A stretch of DNA of 64,000 nucleotides from Lentinula raphanica (Eukaryota > Basidiomycota > Agaricomycetes > Agaricales > Omphalotaceae), in assembly GCA_027919835.1 (NCBI GenBank), contig JANVFP010000017.1, forward strand, positions 496,001 to 560,000. The letters run 5' to 3'. The notes beneath the pieces are model-generated. The model made no database searches, was not told where the DNA came from, and worked only from the letters and a program-made list of their open reading frames with translations. Both the position numbers and the translations under genes were made by a program. Of this stretch, positions 44,442 through 56,126 are shown in pieces (position 1 is the first letter of the stretch; each line of letters starts with the position of its first letter).

Positions 44442-47174
44442 GTGGCCTCATCTAATTATTATGGCCTCATTCAATTATTATGGGCACATTTAATTATTGC
44501 TCCAATCCGTCGCCTTGCTGCTCACCAACAGGTTGATAATAATGTTTCTCAAAATGCACTGTTAAACCTAGTGGGTCCTGCCAGGAATCTATTGAATGCT
44601 CTAGGTTTCCACACTGGAGGTCGAACTAACATTGGAATACTGCAGTTGTTACAACGGATTGTACGGTTGACTGATGATGAAGTTACTCCTGAACTAATGC
44701 GTAACCTGCAACATGGCAACAATGTTCATGATCTGGTAGAATTGGAGGAACGTACCCATCAATCAGGACTAGAAGATTTGATTGATAACCCTGAAATCTT
44801 GTCATTCTATTCATCTCACTCCTCTGCACATACCCATGCATCTAATTCTGCATCTCCACGACAACATGAAACCTATCATTGGGAAGATGATGTAGTGGAA
44901 GATTATGCTTCACTTCCAAATCATGGAGAACCACGAAGTTGGATCCGTCAGGGAACTCCATGGAATCCAAGATACCAATATCCACAACGTCGGACTGGTT
45001 CAGATGAATCAGAAATTCCCCGACCAAGCAATATTCCTCGTCGTCGAGTCTATGGAAGCAGTGGTTGGTATAGCCAATCAAATGAAGATGATGACTTCTT
45101 TACCTCCATTGAAATGGAAGAAGACTGGGATCCAGTGCCACCTTATCCAGGAAGAAGTCCAGCTGATGTGGAAAAACAACTTGTTGCTATGAGGTGATAT
45201 GAGCGGTGTACTCCCACAGTCATGTCACATACCTCATCTGGTCCTTGGAGTCAGGCTACATCTATCTCACATGGAACAAGGGGTCGCCAACCTCCAGTAA
45301 CCATGGAGACAATTCCAGAGGGTCCAACTATTGAAAGTATGAACAGTGAAGTTCACAGTACTCCAACTTCCAGTTCAAACAATAGAAACCTAAGTCGGCA
45401 TCGTAGGAAAGCAATTGAATGGCATCCAGCTGAAGAATTAGAGGAGCATGATGATAACTCTCCAAATCCTGATAAAGGAAAACCGGAAGAACCTGTCCCA
45501 GACAATATCACCAAAAACATAGAAACCCCAGAGAATCTTAAACCACAGTTATCACCAAAGAAATCTCCTTCGGTGTCTTTTGTACGTGATACTCCCCCAC
45601 ATCAAGTCCCTCGTGCTGTCAATTATGATACTGGGTATACCAACCCCTATCAACGTGATAATCGCCCTGGTGTTGGAACTTCCTCTTATCCCCACATTCC
45701 TAATAAGGGCAAACAGCGAGCAGAACCAGAAGTCTCTTTTGATGATAGGATACCCCGCCATTCAAAGACTGGGGACTTGGAAGATATAGATCTGAAGATT
45801 CAACAAGGCATTATTGATAGCTTCATTGAAAAAGAGCGTCATAAAGATATGGGAACCCAGCCATCAGCATTCAAATCTCACACAGGCAGTTTCGAAAAAT
45901 TCTTCACACCCAATACATCTTTCCGTCAACTGCCTACTAGTCCAATATCTGTATCATTGGCAGGGTTTGAATCCAATTCTGCTACTGGTAATCCACAAAA
46001 AGCAACAGATATTCCTGTGATTATGGCTAGTGGTGGAGGTGGAGGTGGAAATGATCCCCCTGATAATGGGAATAACCCTGGCTATGACAGTGATGAGAGA
46101 CCTGATGATGAGCAAGGAAGGCAACCAGCCTCTCACAGAAATAGTCCAAAGCCATCAAATTCTGGTCGATCTGATTATAATGATAACAGGCGTAACCAGG
46201 GAGGACCATGTTACTGCCCCCAGAATAGATTTGGTCGAGATGGTCAAGATGGTCGAGATGGTTGAGATGGATTTGGCACTTGTCATTGTGACCAAAGGTC
46301 ATCAGCAGATGATCGTCAAGACCAAGAGTTTGAAAGAAGACTCAAAGAGATTGAAAGAGATGAACTGAACCGTGAATCCAAACTGGACATAAACAAACCT
46401 AGTCCATTCACTGGAGAAGACCGGAATGAGTGGCGTGAATTCAAGGAAAATTGTGAAAACTTCTTTGCAGCTAAACCTCGGATCTACTCCAATGACATCT
46501 CAAAAGTTTCATTTGCGGCATCCTATATGAAGGGACCTGCAAAAAGATACTATCAGAATCTCATGAGAAGACAAAGATTGGGTCATGTTGTCCCCCCTCT
46601 CATCCAATGGGAGAAGTTTGCAATTCTCTTTGGGCAAATGTTTGGATTACACTATGAAACAATCCAAGCTCAGTCCAAGCTGGACGAGTGTCTCCAGGCC
46701 TGGAATGAATCCTTTGGTGATTTCTGGGTTCGATTCGAAGACATTGCCCTTATGACGGAATATGACGATCGTGCTCTTCGGTGGAGATTGCTGAAGCAAA
46801 TTCAGAACCATCTACGGAATCGTCTGGTGGATCATGGAGAGATACCTGATACCCTTTCAGGAGTAGTGGATAAGCTCATGGTCCTTGATGGAGCAAAACA
46901 GGCTTTCAGTCAAGTTGGATTAGGATATGAAGACAATAATCATGATCACAGATCAAATCAAACTACCAATTTGGCCACTTTAATTATGCCTCCTTCAGTT
47001 CCCAATGGAACAGCTAGCCCTGCCAACTCAATATCTACAACTTTAACCCAGCCAAAAATATCCTCCACTACTCCCAGATGGCCAAAAACCAATATTCGCA
47101 CTGCTCCCACAAATCAAGCAGTTATAGAAGCATCTGATGTAAATTGGAGTCCTCTATTGCAGAAGAATCAGTAG
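44442..47174 (+). pseudogene. Gag polyprotein relic with nonsense codons
   Basis: One reading frame runs from within the truncated 5' LTR to 47174, broken by TGA at 45195-45197 and 46263-46265. At the second, the repeats GGTCGAGATGGT next to GGTTGAGATGG show that CGA became TGA. The N-terminal two thirds are low-complexity and polar. The capsid-like domain follows: KPSPFTGEDRNEWREFKENC, SYMKGPAKRYYQNLM, KFAILFGQMFGLHYETIQAQ and LRWRLLKQIQNHL, matching the Retrotrans_gag type. A different frame (47144-47455) continues with a degenerate zinc-knuckle-like GLCGIYGSKEHRYRQH. Not functional as it stands. Confidence 0.8.
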
Positions 47175-47500
47175 ACAATGGAGTGCCTAAAGAGCAGGAC
47201 AAACCATATCCCAAAGTATCACAAGAGGAATGGAATCATCGGATGAGAGAAGGACTTTGTGGCATCTATGGCTCTAAAGAGCACAGATACCGTCAGCATT
47301 TCAACTACAATGGACAACCAAATGCCATCCTCAGGGGAGCATTTATACAAGAACACAATTTTGATGATGGTCCTTATGTGGAAATTGATGGCTTTGAAGA
47401 ACCTGTTCATATCAATGATCCTATTTTGGATATATGGAGTCCAGAAAGCAACTAAGAAAATGAGACCTCGAGGGCTCGGTCTGATTGAAGGGGGGAATAC

Positions 47501-48491
47501 TGTCAGGAATCAGACAAATTCACCTTAATTCCAGAACAAATCATACACTTTCCACTCAAAATTCCAACACTTTCTGGGGCTTCAAGATTATCTAATAATC
47601 ATGGCTTACTTTCAACCAAATTCCTTGATAACAATTACAAGAAAACATGAAAATATTGAAAATAACTCTCAAGCATATGCCTGCCTAAATTCCAGCTTAA
47701 AATGTGCTATTTCCGGCGTATTTTCCCACGCTATAGGGGACTCTGGAATTTAATAATTAGTGGTGTCACTACTGTGAAATGGTATGATCATACTTAAATG
47801 ATGATGGTCTGATCTTCTTTTATTATTTCATGACCTGATTCTTTAAATATAAAATACCCAGTGGCCTCATCTAATTATTATGGCCTCATTCAATTATTAT
47901 GGGCACATTTAATTATTGTGGCCTTGTTTGATTATAATGGTACCATTTGATTATTGTGGCCTCATCTTTTATTTATTTTACACAGTATATAAAGGCCATG
48001 AGATACCTACCTGTACCCCAGACTAGTTATTTTGTTACCTTCACCTATCTGATTCTGTGTCAACTCCTGTGACTGCACTTGTTGTTCTCTCTTGTCTGAA
48101 GTCCATCCCAGCAAGCATATACTCTTGATCACATTGACTGACGTCCAATCCAGCCTTGTGGTCACTACTTTTCTCTTGTCTGACGTCCAATCCAGCAAGA
48201 CCATATATATCCAATCCATTGACTGATGTCCAACCCAGCTTTGTGATTGCTGTTTGTTCACTGTCTGACGTCCAACCCAGCTGTGCAACAATTGTGATTA
48301 CCTGTCTGACGTCCATCCCAGACAATGTAGCCACACCTTTTTGATACTTTGCTGACGTAATATTCCAGCAAGGGTCTGTGTGTTAGATTTATAGATTTCT
48401 AGAAGCCATTCTTGGTGATAACCCCAGGATAGTCTACTTCCTGGTGATTCAGCTTTAGATCCGTGATCAGTGTTGCAACCAACACCTTACA
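47501..48491 (+). repeat. 3' LTR, full length
   Basis: 991 bp from TGTCAGG to TTACA. Near the middle a TATATAAAGGCC promoter-like motif (about 47984) precedes a region with seven or more copies of a CTGACGTCCAnnCCAGC-type motif (about 48100-48330). These could be binding sites or a tandem expansion. Confidence 0.88.
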
Positions 48492-48496
48492 AGCAT
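48492..48496. repeat. Target-site duplication, right copy (AGCAT)
   Basis: Identical to 44077-44081. Confidence 0.9.
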
Positions 48497-48770
48497 TGTG
48501 TTCGCGGATGCGAGCGGATTCCGGAAGGACAGAGCTCATCGACATCCTGAGCTCATCGTTTGTCGTTGAGTTCCAACCGGCACGCGCAGCCCAGGGGGGT
48601 CCACCTAATTGAAAATGAGGGTATACCATAATCATTGCCACAACGACCCCAGCGTTTCGCGAGTCACGTGCTGAAATGACTAAGCCCGGACCCATTATCC
48701 GTCCAGCCGACGGGCGCTTAATAGCTACAATCATTCTCTGAGTCGACGAAGTCAGAGTCATTGTATTCAC

Positions 48771-49080
48771 TGAATATCAGTATAAGTTGTAGAAAAAATG
48801 CAACCCTTCAAAATGTTTGTTTTGAGTGATCAGAGCCTACTGTGGTTACACAAAAATTGAAGATTTCAGTGTAACTCAATGTGACCTTCAATCAAGGATG
48901 TAGCTCAGCGCCAATTTAAGTAATAGTCGACCACTGCACCGCGTACTCAGCACGAAATGGAAGGTCAGTCATTCATACATATACTGAGCCAATGCTCAGT
49001 GCAGCCATAGACTCGGAGGCCATCCAAAAGTGCTCTCATTGCATGTATTGAGGACCCATCAAAAGTTTCCCGCAGAAGAA
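48771..49080. other. Intergenic, probable upstream region of the MULE gene
   Basis: No coding exon recognised; precedes the first readable MULE codons. Confidence 0.3.
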
Positions 49081-50705
49081 AAACCTAGGTTATCTGAAGA
49101 AATGTTACACCTGCCGCGCGTGCGATCAAGCAACTGTGAAGACAAGACGCAACGGTGACACGTCAAAGGACAAGGAAAGTCCACAATCACCTTCCAAAAG
49201 CCTGTCAATTGATCCTTCAGTCCAAAAATGCGTAACCTGGAGTGAGCTGATGGAAATGGTGGACCAGACAGGAAAAGAAGATGTTGACCTTGAATATACA
49301 GTTGATCTTCAACAACTGTGCTCCAATCTTGAGGGTGACATCAAAGAACAAGATGAAGTTTGTGAGAGTCAAGAAGATGATGAGCAAAATGGGACTCACA
49401 CAGCAGAAAACTTCAAACTTGATGTTGGTGTTATTGCTCGTCAGATATCAAGAGATATCTGGGACAAAACTAAATTTCGGTTCATGTGGGTGGTATACTC
49501 ATGGACCTGCATGTATACTCATATGTTTTAGTTATAAATCAACTTCCAGGAGCCGGGCTGACAACAATGTCAAGACCTTCCATTTTTTTGCGCTCAGTCA
49601 GAAGCCGAAAAAGCAAAGCCAAAAGTGCACGAAGACATCAGAAAACGGCGCGCTCGAGATACCATGGTGAGGTATAACTGCAGCAGATGGTTGAATATCA
49701 CAATGAGAGAAGATATGCCTGAAGAAGCACGTATACATTTCATCCACTGCGGCTACCCCCCCCCCCCCCCCCCCCTATGTCAATATTGCTATGTCTCCGC
49801 AACACCAAAAAATAATCAAAGAAATGAAGCAATACTCACCATCAAAGGTAGTGACTTGTTATCTGTTTGTATCCTTCGATTGATTCTAGTGTCAATTAGA
49901 TTTGGGATTACATCTTGAAGCAAGATCCAGAAACTGAACTTACCGAGAAACAAGTTCAGACCGAATGGATGCGTATTAACAAGGACCACTGGCGTCTTGA
50001 TCAGGATCAGGTCACATTGGCCTCAAAACTATTGGAGAGTTTTGATCAGGAGAAAGTTGAGATTATACCAATCACTCAGCGCAAAGGATCGTCGAGTATC
50101 GCATTCGCATTCACCAAGATCTTGGACGGTATTGGATCTGATATCGAGGAGGTTCTAATGGATTCCACTTGTGAGGGCTCAGATTTCAGCAGTTCAATTT
50201 TCAAAGAGCATATGCATACTCACTGTATCTTATCAAGGGAAAACAAATGCTCTCGGCTATGAATTGTTTGGTATTGTTGGGGAAATGAATGGACAAGCGA
50301 TACCCCTAGCATTTCTACTCAATGTCATGACTGAGGCTGCGAATGAGGGAACGAAGGAGCTAATCCTTTGTGACTTCATTTTCTGGATAACGCAATGATG
50401 CCCGAATATCAAGTTCACACTCACCGATAAAGACATCACTGAAATCAATGCATTCCAAACAGAGCTACCACATGTGAAACACCAGTTGTGTTATTGGCAT
50501 GGACTCAGGTACATCAAGAAACGTCTCGGTGAGAATAAGCCTCCTGCCGCATATGATCCCCGAGTTGCACATCAGATCTTTGGCTTTATCGATCCTACCT
50601 GGGCACCTGGCGTAACGATGGGTGCTGTTGAAGACGGAGTACACCCTGTAGATGCTGAAATCCCAGAGCCAGCAGAAACTCTAAAAATCAAAATCAATCT
50701 CAAGA
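49081..50705 (+). pseudogene. MULE transposase, N-terminal and catalytic part
   Basis: The relic begins with a Cys-rich segment (KCYTCRACD), then an acidic region and IARQISRDIWDKTKFRF. An intron and a basic region (RSVRSRKSKAKSARRHQKT) follow, with RYNCSRWLNITMRED resembling FAR1-type DNA-binding sequence of MULEs. A 20-C run interrupts this region. The MULE transposase domain follows: VLMDSTW, with the Trp codon split by a 67-bp intron (50171-50237), KTNALGYELFGIVGEMNGQ, then TGA (50396-50398) where Arg is expected, and CPNIKFTLTDKDITEIN, HQLCYWHGLRYIKKRLGEN and PPAAYDPRVAHQIF. Coding ends at about 50705, where palindrome sequence begins. The C-terminal SWIM exon lies at 52942-53174. Confidence 0.75.
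49756..49775 (+). repeat. Homopolymer of 20 C
   Basis: Twenty consecutive cytosines inside the MULE coding region, expected from homologues to be ordinary codons. It may cause slippage, and the complementary G-run could fold as a quadruplex. Confidence 0.95.
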
Positions 50706-52122
50706 CAAGTATGCACTGTCATTCACATAAAACACTATTATATCACACAAGATTCAATATGACATCTATTGCTACATGTAAGTGTAGACATCTATGGTGT
50801 ACAGGAAACATGTACATATGTATCACAGTGTCCAACCTTCATGATAGCTATCTGAATCATATACAGACACTGCCAGTAGACTGTAGGAGTGCTTTCCTCA
50901 TTAACTAGCATCAGTATACTTGCACTACATGGACATATGCATTGGCATTTACATAAAACACTATTATATCACACAAGATCACAGTATAGCTAGCCACACA
51001 GGTTGTAATTTCGAGTTCTCTGAATTATATCTAGAGGAATATGATATAGACAACATCTTGACACAATATAGAGCCCACACAAAAATTATTGAGTGTGCTA
51101 TTAATGAATTTTGACTCAAAAACACCAAATAAGCACCCATAAGTGCCCAAAACTTGTTGTTATAAGTGTGTTATAGTATAACAATGAGTGTGTTATGTAT
51201 ATCAAGTAATATTGTTCCGACTTTTTGACTGTTAAGTGTGTCAAGTATAGTGACTGATAACACTGTTTTGAATATTTATTGTCAACTGTGTTAGACATAA
51301 TACATATCACTACTGTTCCAAGTTTTAGTATGTTAGGTGTGATAAGTACCAAGTGTACTGAACATATTGAGTAATAAAAATTGTTCTGAGTGTTCAAGGG
51401 TACTAGGGGTGCTAAAAATATCATGTACATCATATTTACTCAATGTTGTCAGTTTGGTGTGATTCTTAAGTGATATAAGCTATTCTGAGTGATTGAGGGT
51501 GCTAGAGGTGCTAAAAATAGCATATACATCATATATTCTGACTGTTTAGTGGATTTGGTATCATTTGGAGTGATAAAATTTTTTACACTTGTCATGTATT
51601 TTTTTTATTTTGCATTTTCAGGGCCAATGAGGCACCCCTGAACTTTTTGACTATTTTTATGATTTTTTTCAGATTTTTTGCTACAAGGTGACATCATGAT
51701 CAACTTTTTCCTTTTTTGGTAATATTGATGTGCCTGGACCTGCAATAGGCTCTATACCATCCTTAAATATTTTTTGCATTTTTAGTGATTTTTTTGGCTA
51801 TTTTTAGTATCTATATTGACCCTACATCATTTTTGATCATATGAGGTCATTTGCTTACATATCCTGATCTGACCTAATCTGGCTTTTTTAGGATTTTTTA
51901 GATGTTTTATGAATTTTCGGGTTTTTTTGAAAATGTACTGCTTATTTAATATCTGGATAATTATTAATTACCCAAAACAGTAAATATAGGCCCCATGTGA
52001 CAGGTGGTGACAGGCATGACCACCCCCGGAGCCATTTCCGGAGCCCCCTCCAAGTTATTGCAGGTTTTTTCAAACATTCCTTGATAACTCATCAGTACTT
52101 TTTACAAAAGTTTTACAGTATC
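50706..52122. mobile_element. Giant palindrome 3, right-half copy
   Basis: Runs from core-type sequence at the left to an end TTTTACAGTATC at 52122, equivalent to the right arm of giant palindrome 2. It is an almost identical inverted copy of 56463-58605 (without the CACTA insertion): the 64-codon frame at 50920-51114 is identical in translation to 58252-58446 (minus). There is no left arm on this side; it directly abuts MULE codons. Confidence 0.8.
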
Positions 52123-52190
52123 AGCTGGATCCATGGCGAAGGAGCTTGCTTGCCTAAAAGACCAGGATTTGAAGGAGAATGTGAAGGCCA

Positions 52191-52198
52191 AGCTCTTA
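52191..52198. repeat. Target-site duplication, left copy (AGCTCTTA)
   Basis: 8-bp TSD of the hAT MITE; the right copy is at 52942-52949. Confidence 0.88.
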
Positions 52199-52941
52199 TA
52201 GAGGTGCTCACGACTCACGGGTGTACTTGCCACTCATGACATGAATATTTGTCACTCAAAATCAGCAACTGTGACTCGAGTCTGTACTCGAGTGTCTCTA
52301 AGAAACAGACACTCGAGTGCGAGTGCCACGAATATTCACAGTAAATTATTCAAATCGTAACTCGAGTGTCTACTCGAGTATATAAAGGAAAGACTCGAGT
52401 ATTGAAAAATACACTCAAGTGTTTTAATACTCGTTACCTTGATTTTCATAGCTTTTAATAAATATACAGTACCGAAACATATATTAATATGCTTCAAAGC
52501 AAAAACAATGTACAGCTTTATTGTTATACAAAGTTGCCATGAGGGGGAATTGAACTCTGAAGGGGTTAAAGGAAGGCTGACCTTAGTCCAGAGTCAGCGC
52601 CTTTAACCACTTCACCATTCACATTTTCTTACATATGACATATGTTAGACTATATTACTTCTTTTCTCCTAATAATTATAATAGGCAGTGGCTGTGACTC
52701 TAACACAAAAAATTATAATAGGCACATAGCCACTGAGAAAAGTCATGTGCAGAGTTAATAGTAGAAATACTCATGAGTACAGGAGAATACTCATGAATAA
52801 AATGCACGAGTACTTGTCAATACATTTTGATGATCGTGACTCGAGTATACACTCGTATAAATAAAACACTCAACTCGCGAGTCATGAGTACGAATAAACT
52901 CACGAGTACTTGTCAACACTTGCCACTCGTGAACATCTCTA
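52199..52941. mobile_element. hAT-type MITE
   Basis: 743 bp. The ends TAGAGGTGCTCACGAC and (complement of the right end) TAGAGATGTTCACGAG form imperfect terminal inverted repeats of the hAT TAGAG type, with the 8-bp TSD AGCTCTTA. The interior is full of ACTCGAGT-type palindromic words and has no transposase frame. Confidence 0.88.
52536..52622 (-). other. tRNA-like stretch with A/B-box-like motifs
   Basis: On the minus strand, AATGGTGAAGTGGTTAAAGGC resembles a tRNA D-arm/A box, and about 45 nt later GAGTTCAATTCCCCC resembles the B box. Anticodon and acceptor stems do not pair cleanly, so this looks like a decayed tRNA or SINE head inside the MITE rather than a functional tRNA. Confidence 0.35.
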
Positions 52942-52949
52942 AGCTCTTA
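52942..52949. repeat. Target-site duplication, right copy (AGCTCTTA)
   Basis: Matches 52191-52198. Confidence 0.88.
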
Positions 52950-53174
52950 GCAGATATAGAGGCTGACCGCCTCCGCCCTTGGGGTACCTATCACATGGAT
53001 GTCGAAACTATGACCTGCAGCTGTCCAAGCTACTTAATCAGCCGATGGCTACTCTGCAAACACCTTGTCAGAGAAGTCAACAAAAGGACTAGAAACTTAC
53101 CACTGATCAACAATCTCTCATTTTTCTGTAACCTACGGCGAAACCACACTACACCATTTTACAATAACCAGTAG

Positions 53175-54332
53175 GGCCGTCGAGCGGCACAGCCTGCTAC
53201 CCAAGGGATGTGAAAACACTTCATTAACCAAAGGAATACATACACTTCAAATACACAACCTATTGGACTACATACACTTCATGGGCAATGAGACAGTAAT
53301 GCTGAAACCATTGTGTCAGTGTTTTTCAGAAATGATGAGGAGAGAGATCAAATGAACATGTTGATAGACTGAGGTGAGATAGTCAGTGATCACTACCTCA
53401 CGCAGTTCGGCTTTCATTGCGATGAGTACATTTTTAACGAGAAGGTATTCACAGGTCAATATCCGCTCATCATGTTTTCCGTCGATCCACAGAACATTAC
53501 CTGTTCGAACAGATAAATTGATTGCCGCATTGTAATTTGGTGTATCGAAGGCATTTGACAAAGCAGGCCCTCCTACAAAATTTATCTGAAATAAGCAGAT
53601 GTAGGTGACATCTGTTAGGGTCGTGCCAGATAGGGTCGGAGGGTTCGGAGATTCCGGAGTCAGACCTAGTAGGTCCTGAGATTGGACTTAGGAAGTACCA
53701 AGCAGGTAGAAAAGTGTACAAGACCCTACGGATGGTTGCGGGACTTGGTGCTGTTATTGACCAAAACCTTCTACTTGCTGCGTGTCCCTGAGGGTAGGTG
53801 ACAAACGTAAGGATCCAATAGGACCGTTGGACCATGGGAAAGTCGGAGTCGGACTAAACAAACAGTCGAATGGACTAGATGTGAAGGCAGAGGTTGTACT
53901 AGATAGGACTGAAACTAGTACCAGAGGTAACTAGGTCGTACCCAAGTTAATTTCGAGGGTCAGCCTACAGTACAAACTACTAAGGCTTATATACCAGTCT
54001 CGGAGTAATCAAGTTCCGAGGCTGTCAAGTAATTAACAATAACTATTGTAAAATCATAACAAAAGAATGAATGTACTTATTGTAAAATAAAAGATAATAA
54101 GAATGATAAGCATAAAGACAATAAGGACTGTGGCTGTGCCTCTGAATCGGATTGGAGTTACACACTAATAAGCAAGCAAACATTAAGTACAAGCTCCGGA
54201 GTCGGAGCCATCAGAGCCATCGGAGGAGAAATAACAAACATAAAATGAGTGTGAGGGGATTAGGGAGGGGTCTGGATCGGAATTGGATCGGAGTCAGAGG
54301 TATGAATATAACAACATCAGAAAAAGGCCCTT
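53175..54332. other. Non-coding, possible solo LTR
   Basis: No recognisable gene. From 53611 the sequence TGTTAGGGTCGTGCCAG has the look of a basidiomycete LTR start. A TATATACC motif lies at about 53988 and a TTACACA end at 54163, but no target duplication was found, so a solo LTR is only a suggestion. Confidence 0.3.
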
Positions 54333-56126
54333 GGCCTCAAAGTAACCTCAAGTTAACTGAAGTATAAGCTTATACTCAGGTTGCTTAGGTGACTTGAGGC
54401 AACTCAGGCCAACTTGGGTAACTTGGTTCTTCTTGAGTCTTTGGGCTATCCTGGGGTTGTCTTGGAGCAACACAGTAAGCTTTGATCAGCTTCATATCAC
54501 TTGAGACAAAGAAATATAATTATTCTTTGTATAATGTTTTATACGTATACAAACTACTCCAATTGTTAACTAGAAAATGAGTAGCATTATCCAAAACAGT
54601 AGAAGAAGTCCAGGTAGCTCTATTCAAGTTTTTTTTGTCATGTCGTGATATTAGCATACAGCTCTGGCATATATTAGCAAGTGGAATAATAGACCAAGGA
54701 ACAATACCATCAACTAAAGGAAGCTTGTGTATGGTGGTCATATTGTGTGACTTTTGTTCAAGAGGGGTCTGTGAAGGTGGGCTATACCACTCTACATAAG
54801 CCAAAACAGAAGCTGGCAACCAAGAAGGAGAAGGAATTTTATGGGTACCAATGAGAGTTAATTGAGCTGGCAGACAGAAAATCACCTTTACTCTACCAAT
54901 TCTAGTACCAGAAAAGCTTGTAGTTTCAGCGGAATCTCCTGTGAGTACCACCACAGTATCAAAACGTCCACCTTTCAAAGGAGTGGCTTTGACCACATCT
55001 TTGATGCTATAATCATCATCCAAAGTTTCGGGTGAAAATTTGAAAGAGTAAAGGCTAGACATCAAGATAATCAAAGGGCAGTTGCTTGAACAAACTTGCT
55101 TTGACTTGGGCCCTGCTAGATCCAGGGTTAAGCATAGCCAAGTATCTTTTGAGATTGGAGGAGAAAGAGGGTACACCATGACCAAGCTCTATAGCAGAAA
55201 GGGCTTTACAAGGCGCAGTAGGTTCTTTGGGCAACCACAAAGTAGTAGTGGCAGAAGAAACAGAAGTGAAGATGGTAGTAGAGTTGGTTTGCTTCTGAAA
55301 ATGATGTAGACGCTGTTGCTCTAATATCCAGGACAATTCCTTATTAAAGGTTTGGACATTTTCCTGGCGAGAGAGCCACTTGGTCATCTGAGGAAATTCC
55401 TCCCTCATGTTTGAAGCTCTCCAACCCTTTTTAGCAAAGTCTATGTGGAGACATTCGAACATCTCTGTGTTGTAGTTATCTGTACAGCCAAAGAATCTGA
55501 TCATCTCCACGTAATGCTGAAGCGCATGAAATTTAGGTATGTTCAGATCATCGTGGACCCCAACATCAATGAAGGAAGATTTTTTCGCATGCCACAAATC
55601 CAAAGCATCAGACATGTAGGAGAGAGTATCTTCGTCATGGGTGGAATACTGAGCCAGATAGATGAAATCTAAAATAGCCCTGACGGCGGTGAGAGCATTT
55701 AACCTACTGATATAGTATTCTATAGCAGATTTAATATTCCTAGTGTCTTTTTGATACCCTTTGACTACGTTCTTTACACCTATTATATAGATCATTTAAT
55801 GTTATACTTGTGGCCTTGGGTTCCTTTGATTATGTTGGAGTGAATTTAAAAGATACTGAACATTCTTCTACTCTACTTGAGAGCATCAGAGTTTCCTTGT
55901 GGTTAACCCAGATTACCTGGTTGAGCTTTGGGACAACCTGGTTTATCTTGGGCATGTCTGGTACAGAACTAGGTTGCATCAATAGGACTTCAAGTTGACC
56001 TAAGTTTATAGAAGTTTAATTAAGTTAGATTGAGGTTGGGTTCAGCTACTTTCAAGTTGCCTTAACAGTCTTTGGGTGGACTTGGAAGCAACTTGGGTTA
56101 CTCAGGTTAACCTCAGGCTAACCTAT
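54333..56126 (-). mobile_element. Second Plavaka element, internally deleted
   Basis: The borders carry related inverted sequences (GCCTCAAAGTAACCTCAAG on the left; on the right, in complement, GCCTGAGGTTAACCTGAG) and many subterminal AACTTGGGTTACT-like words. Inside is only the C-terminal half of a Plavaka transposase on the minus strand. The exact ends are approximate. Confidence 0.55.
54520..55795 (-). pseudogene. Plavaka transposase C-terminal half, frameshifted
   Basis: The first frame (55795 to 55055) has AILDFIYLAQYSTHDEDTL, MSDALDLWHAKKSSFIDVGV, NIPKFHALQHYVEMIRFFG, CTDNYNTEMFECLHIDFAKK and WRASNMREEFPQMTKWLSRQE, the characteristic Plavaka C-terminal block. Near 55060 (after DYLDV) the frame breaks and continues one frame over with SFKFSPETLDDDYSIKDVV and, at the end, LDNATHFLVNNWSSLYTY, the usual C-terminus. 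The N-terminal DDE catalytic region is absent. Non-functional, and a different subfamily from the intact copy at 19.8-24 kb. Confidence 0.78.

Larger units (their letters stand above)
44082..48491 (+). mobile_element. Non-autonomous Ty3/gypsy-type LTR element (gag only)
   Basis: The element starts TGTCAGGAATCAGAC, ends AACACCTTACA, and is bounded by the 5-bp TSD AGCAT. The 5' LTR (44082 to about 44497) matches the first 416 bp of the 991-bp 3' LTR (47501-48491) almost perfectly and then stops, so U5, primer-binding site and leader are missing. A purine-rich GAAGGGGGGAA tract (about 47486-47496) precedes the 3' LTR. Only gag-like sequence lies between; protease, RT, RNase H and integrase are absent. 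Confidence 0.9.
52123..53174 (+). pseudogene. MULE transposase C-terminal part with SWIM zinc finger
   Basis: Coding resumes after the palindrome half with KELACLKDQDLKENVKAKLL, is interrupted by a hAT MITE (52199-52941), and continues with DIEADRLRPWGTYHMDVET. The SWIM finger follows, CSCPSYLISRWLLCKHLV (C-x-C-x-n-C-x-H). The tail LSFFCNLRRNHTTPFY stops at 53174. SWIM fingers are typical C-terminal DNA-binding modules of MULE transposases. With the MITE and one TSD copy ignored, the frame is continuous. Confidence 0.75.

Noticed and set aside
46030..46368. Overlapping Met/Glu-rich plus-strand frame inside gag
   Set aside because: Out of frame with the capsid-domain frame and low in complexity; a shadow of gag.
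52536..52622. Functional tRNA gene
   Set aside because: A/B-box-like words are present but the anticodon and acceptor stems do not pair properly by eye; kept only as a tRNA-like relic.
53611..54163. Solo LTR
   Set aside because: TG...CA ends and a TATA-like motif fit, but the flanking bases (ACATC versus CTAAT) are not a target duplication; mentioned only as a possibility.
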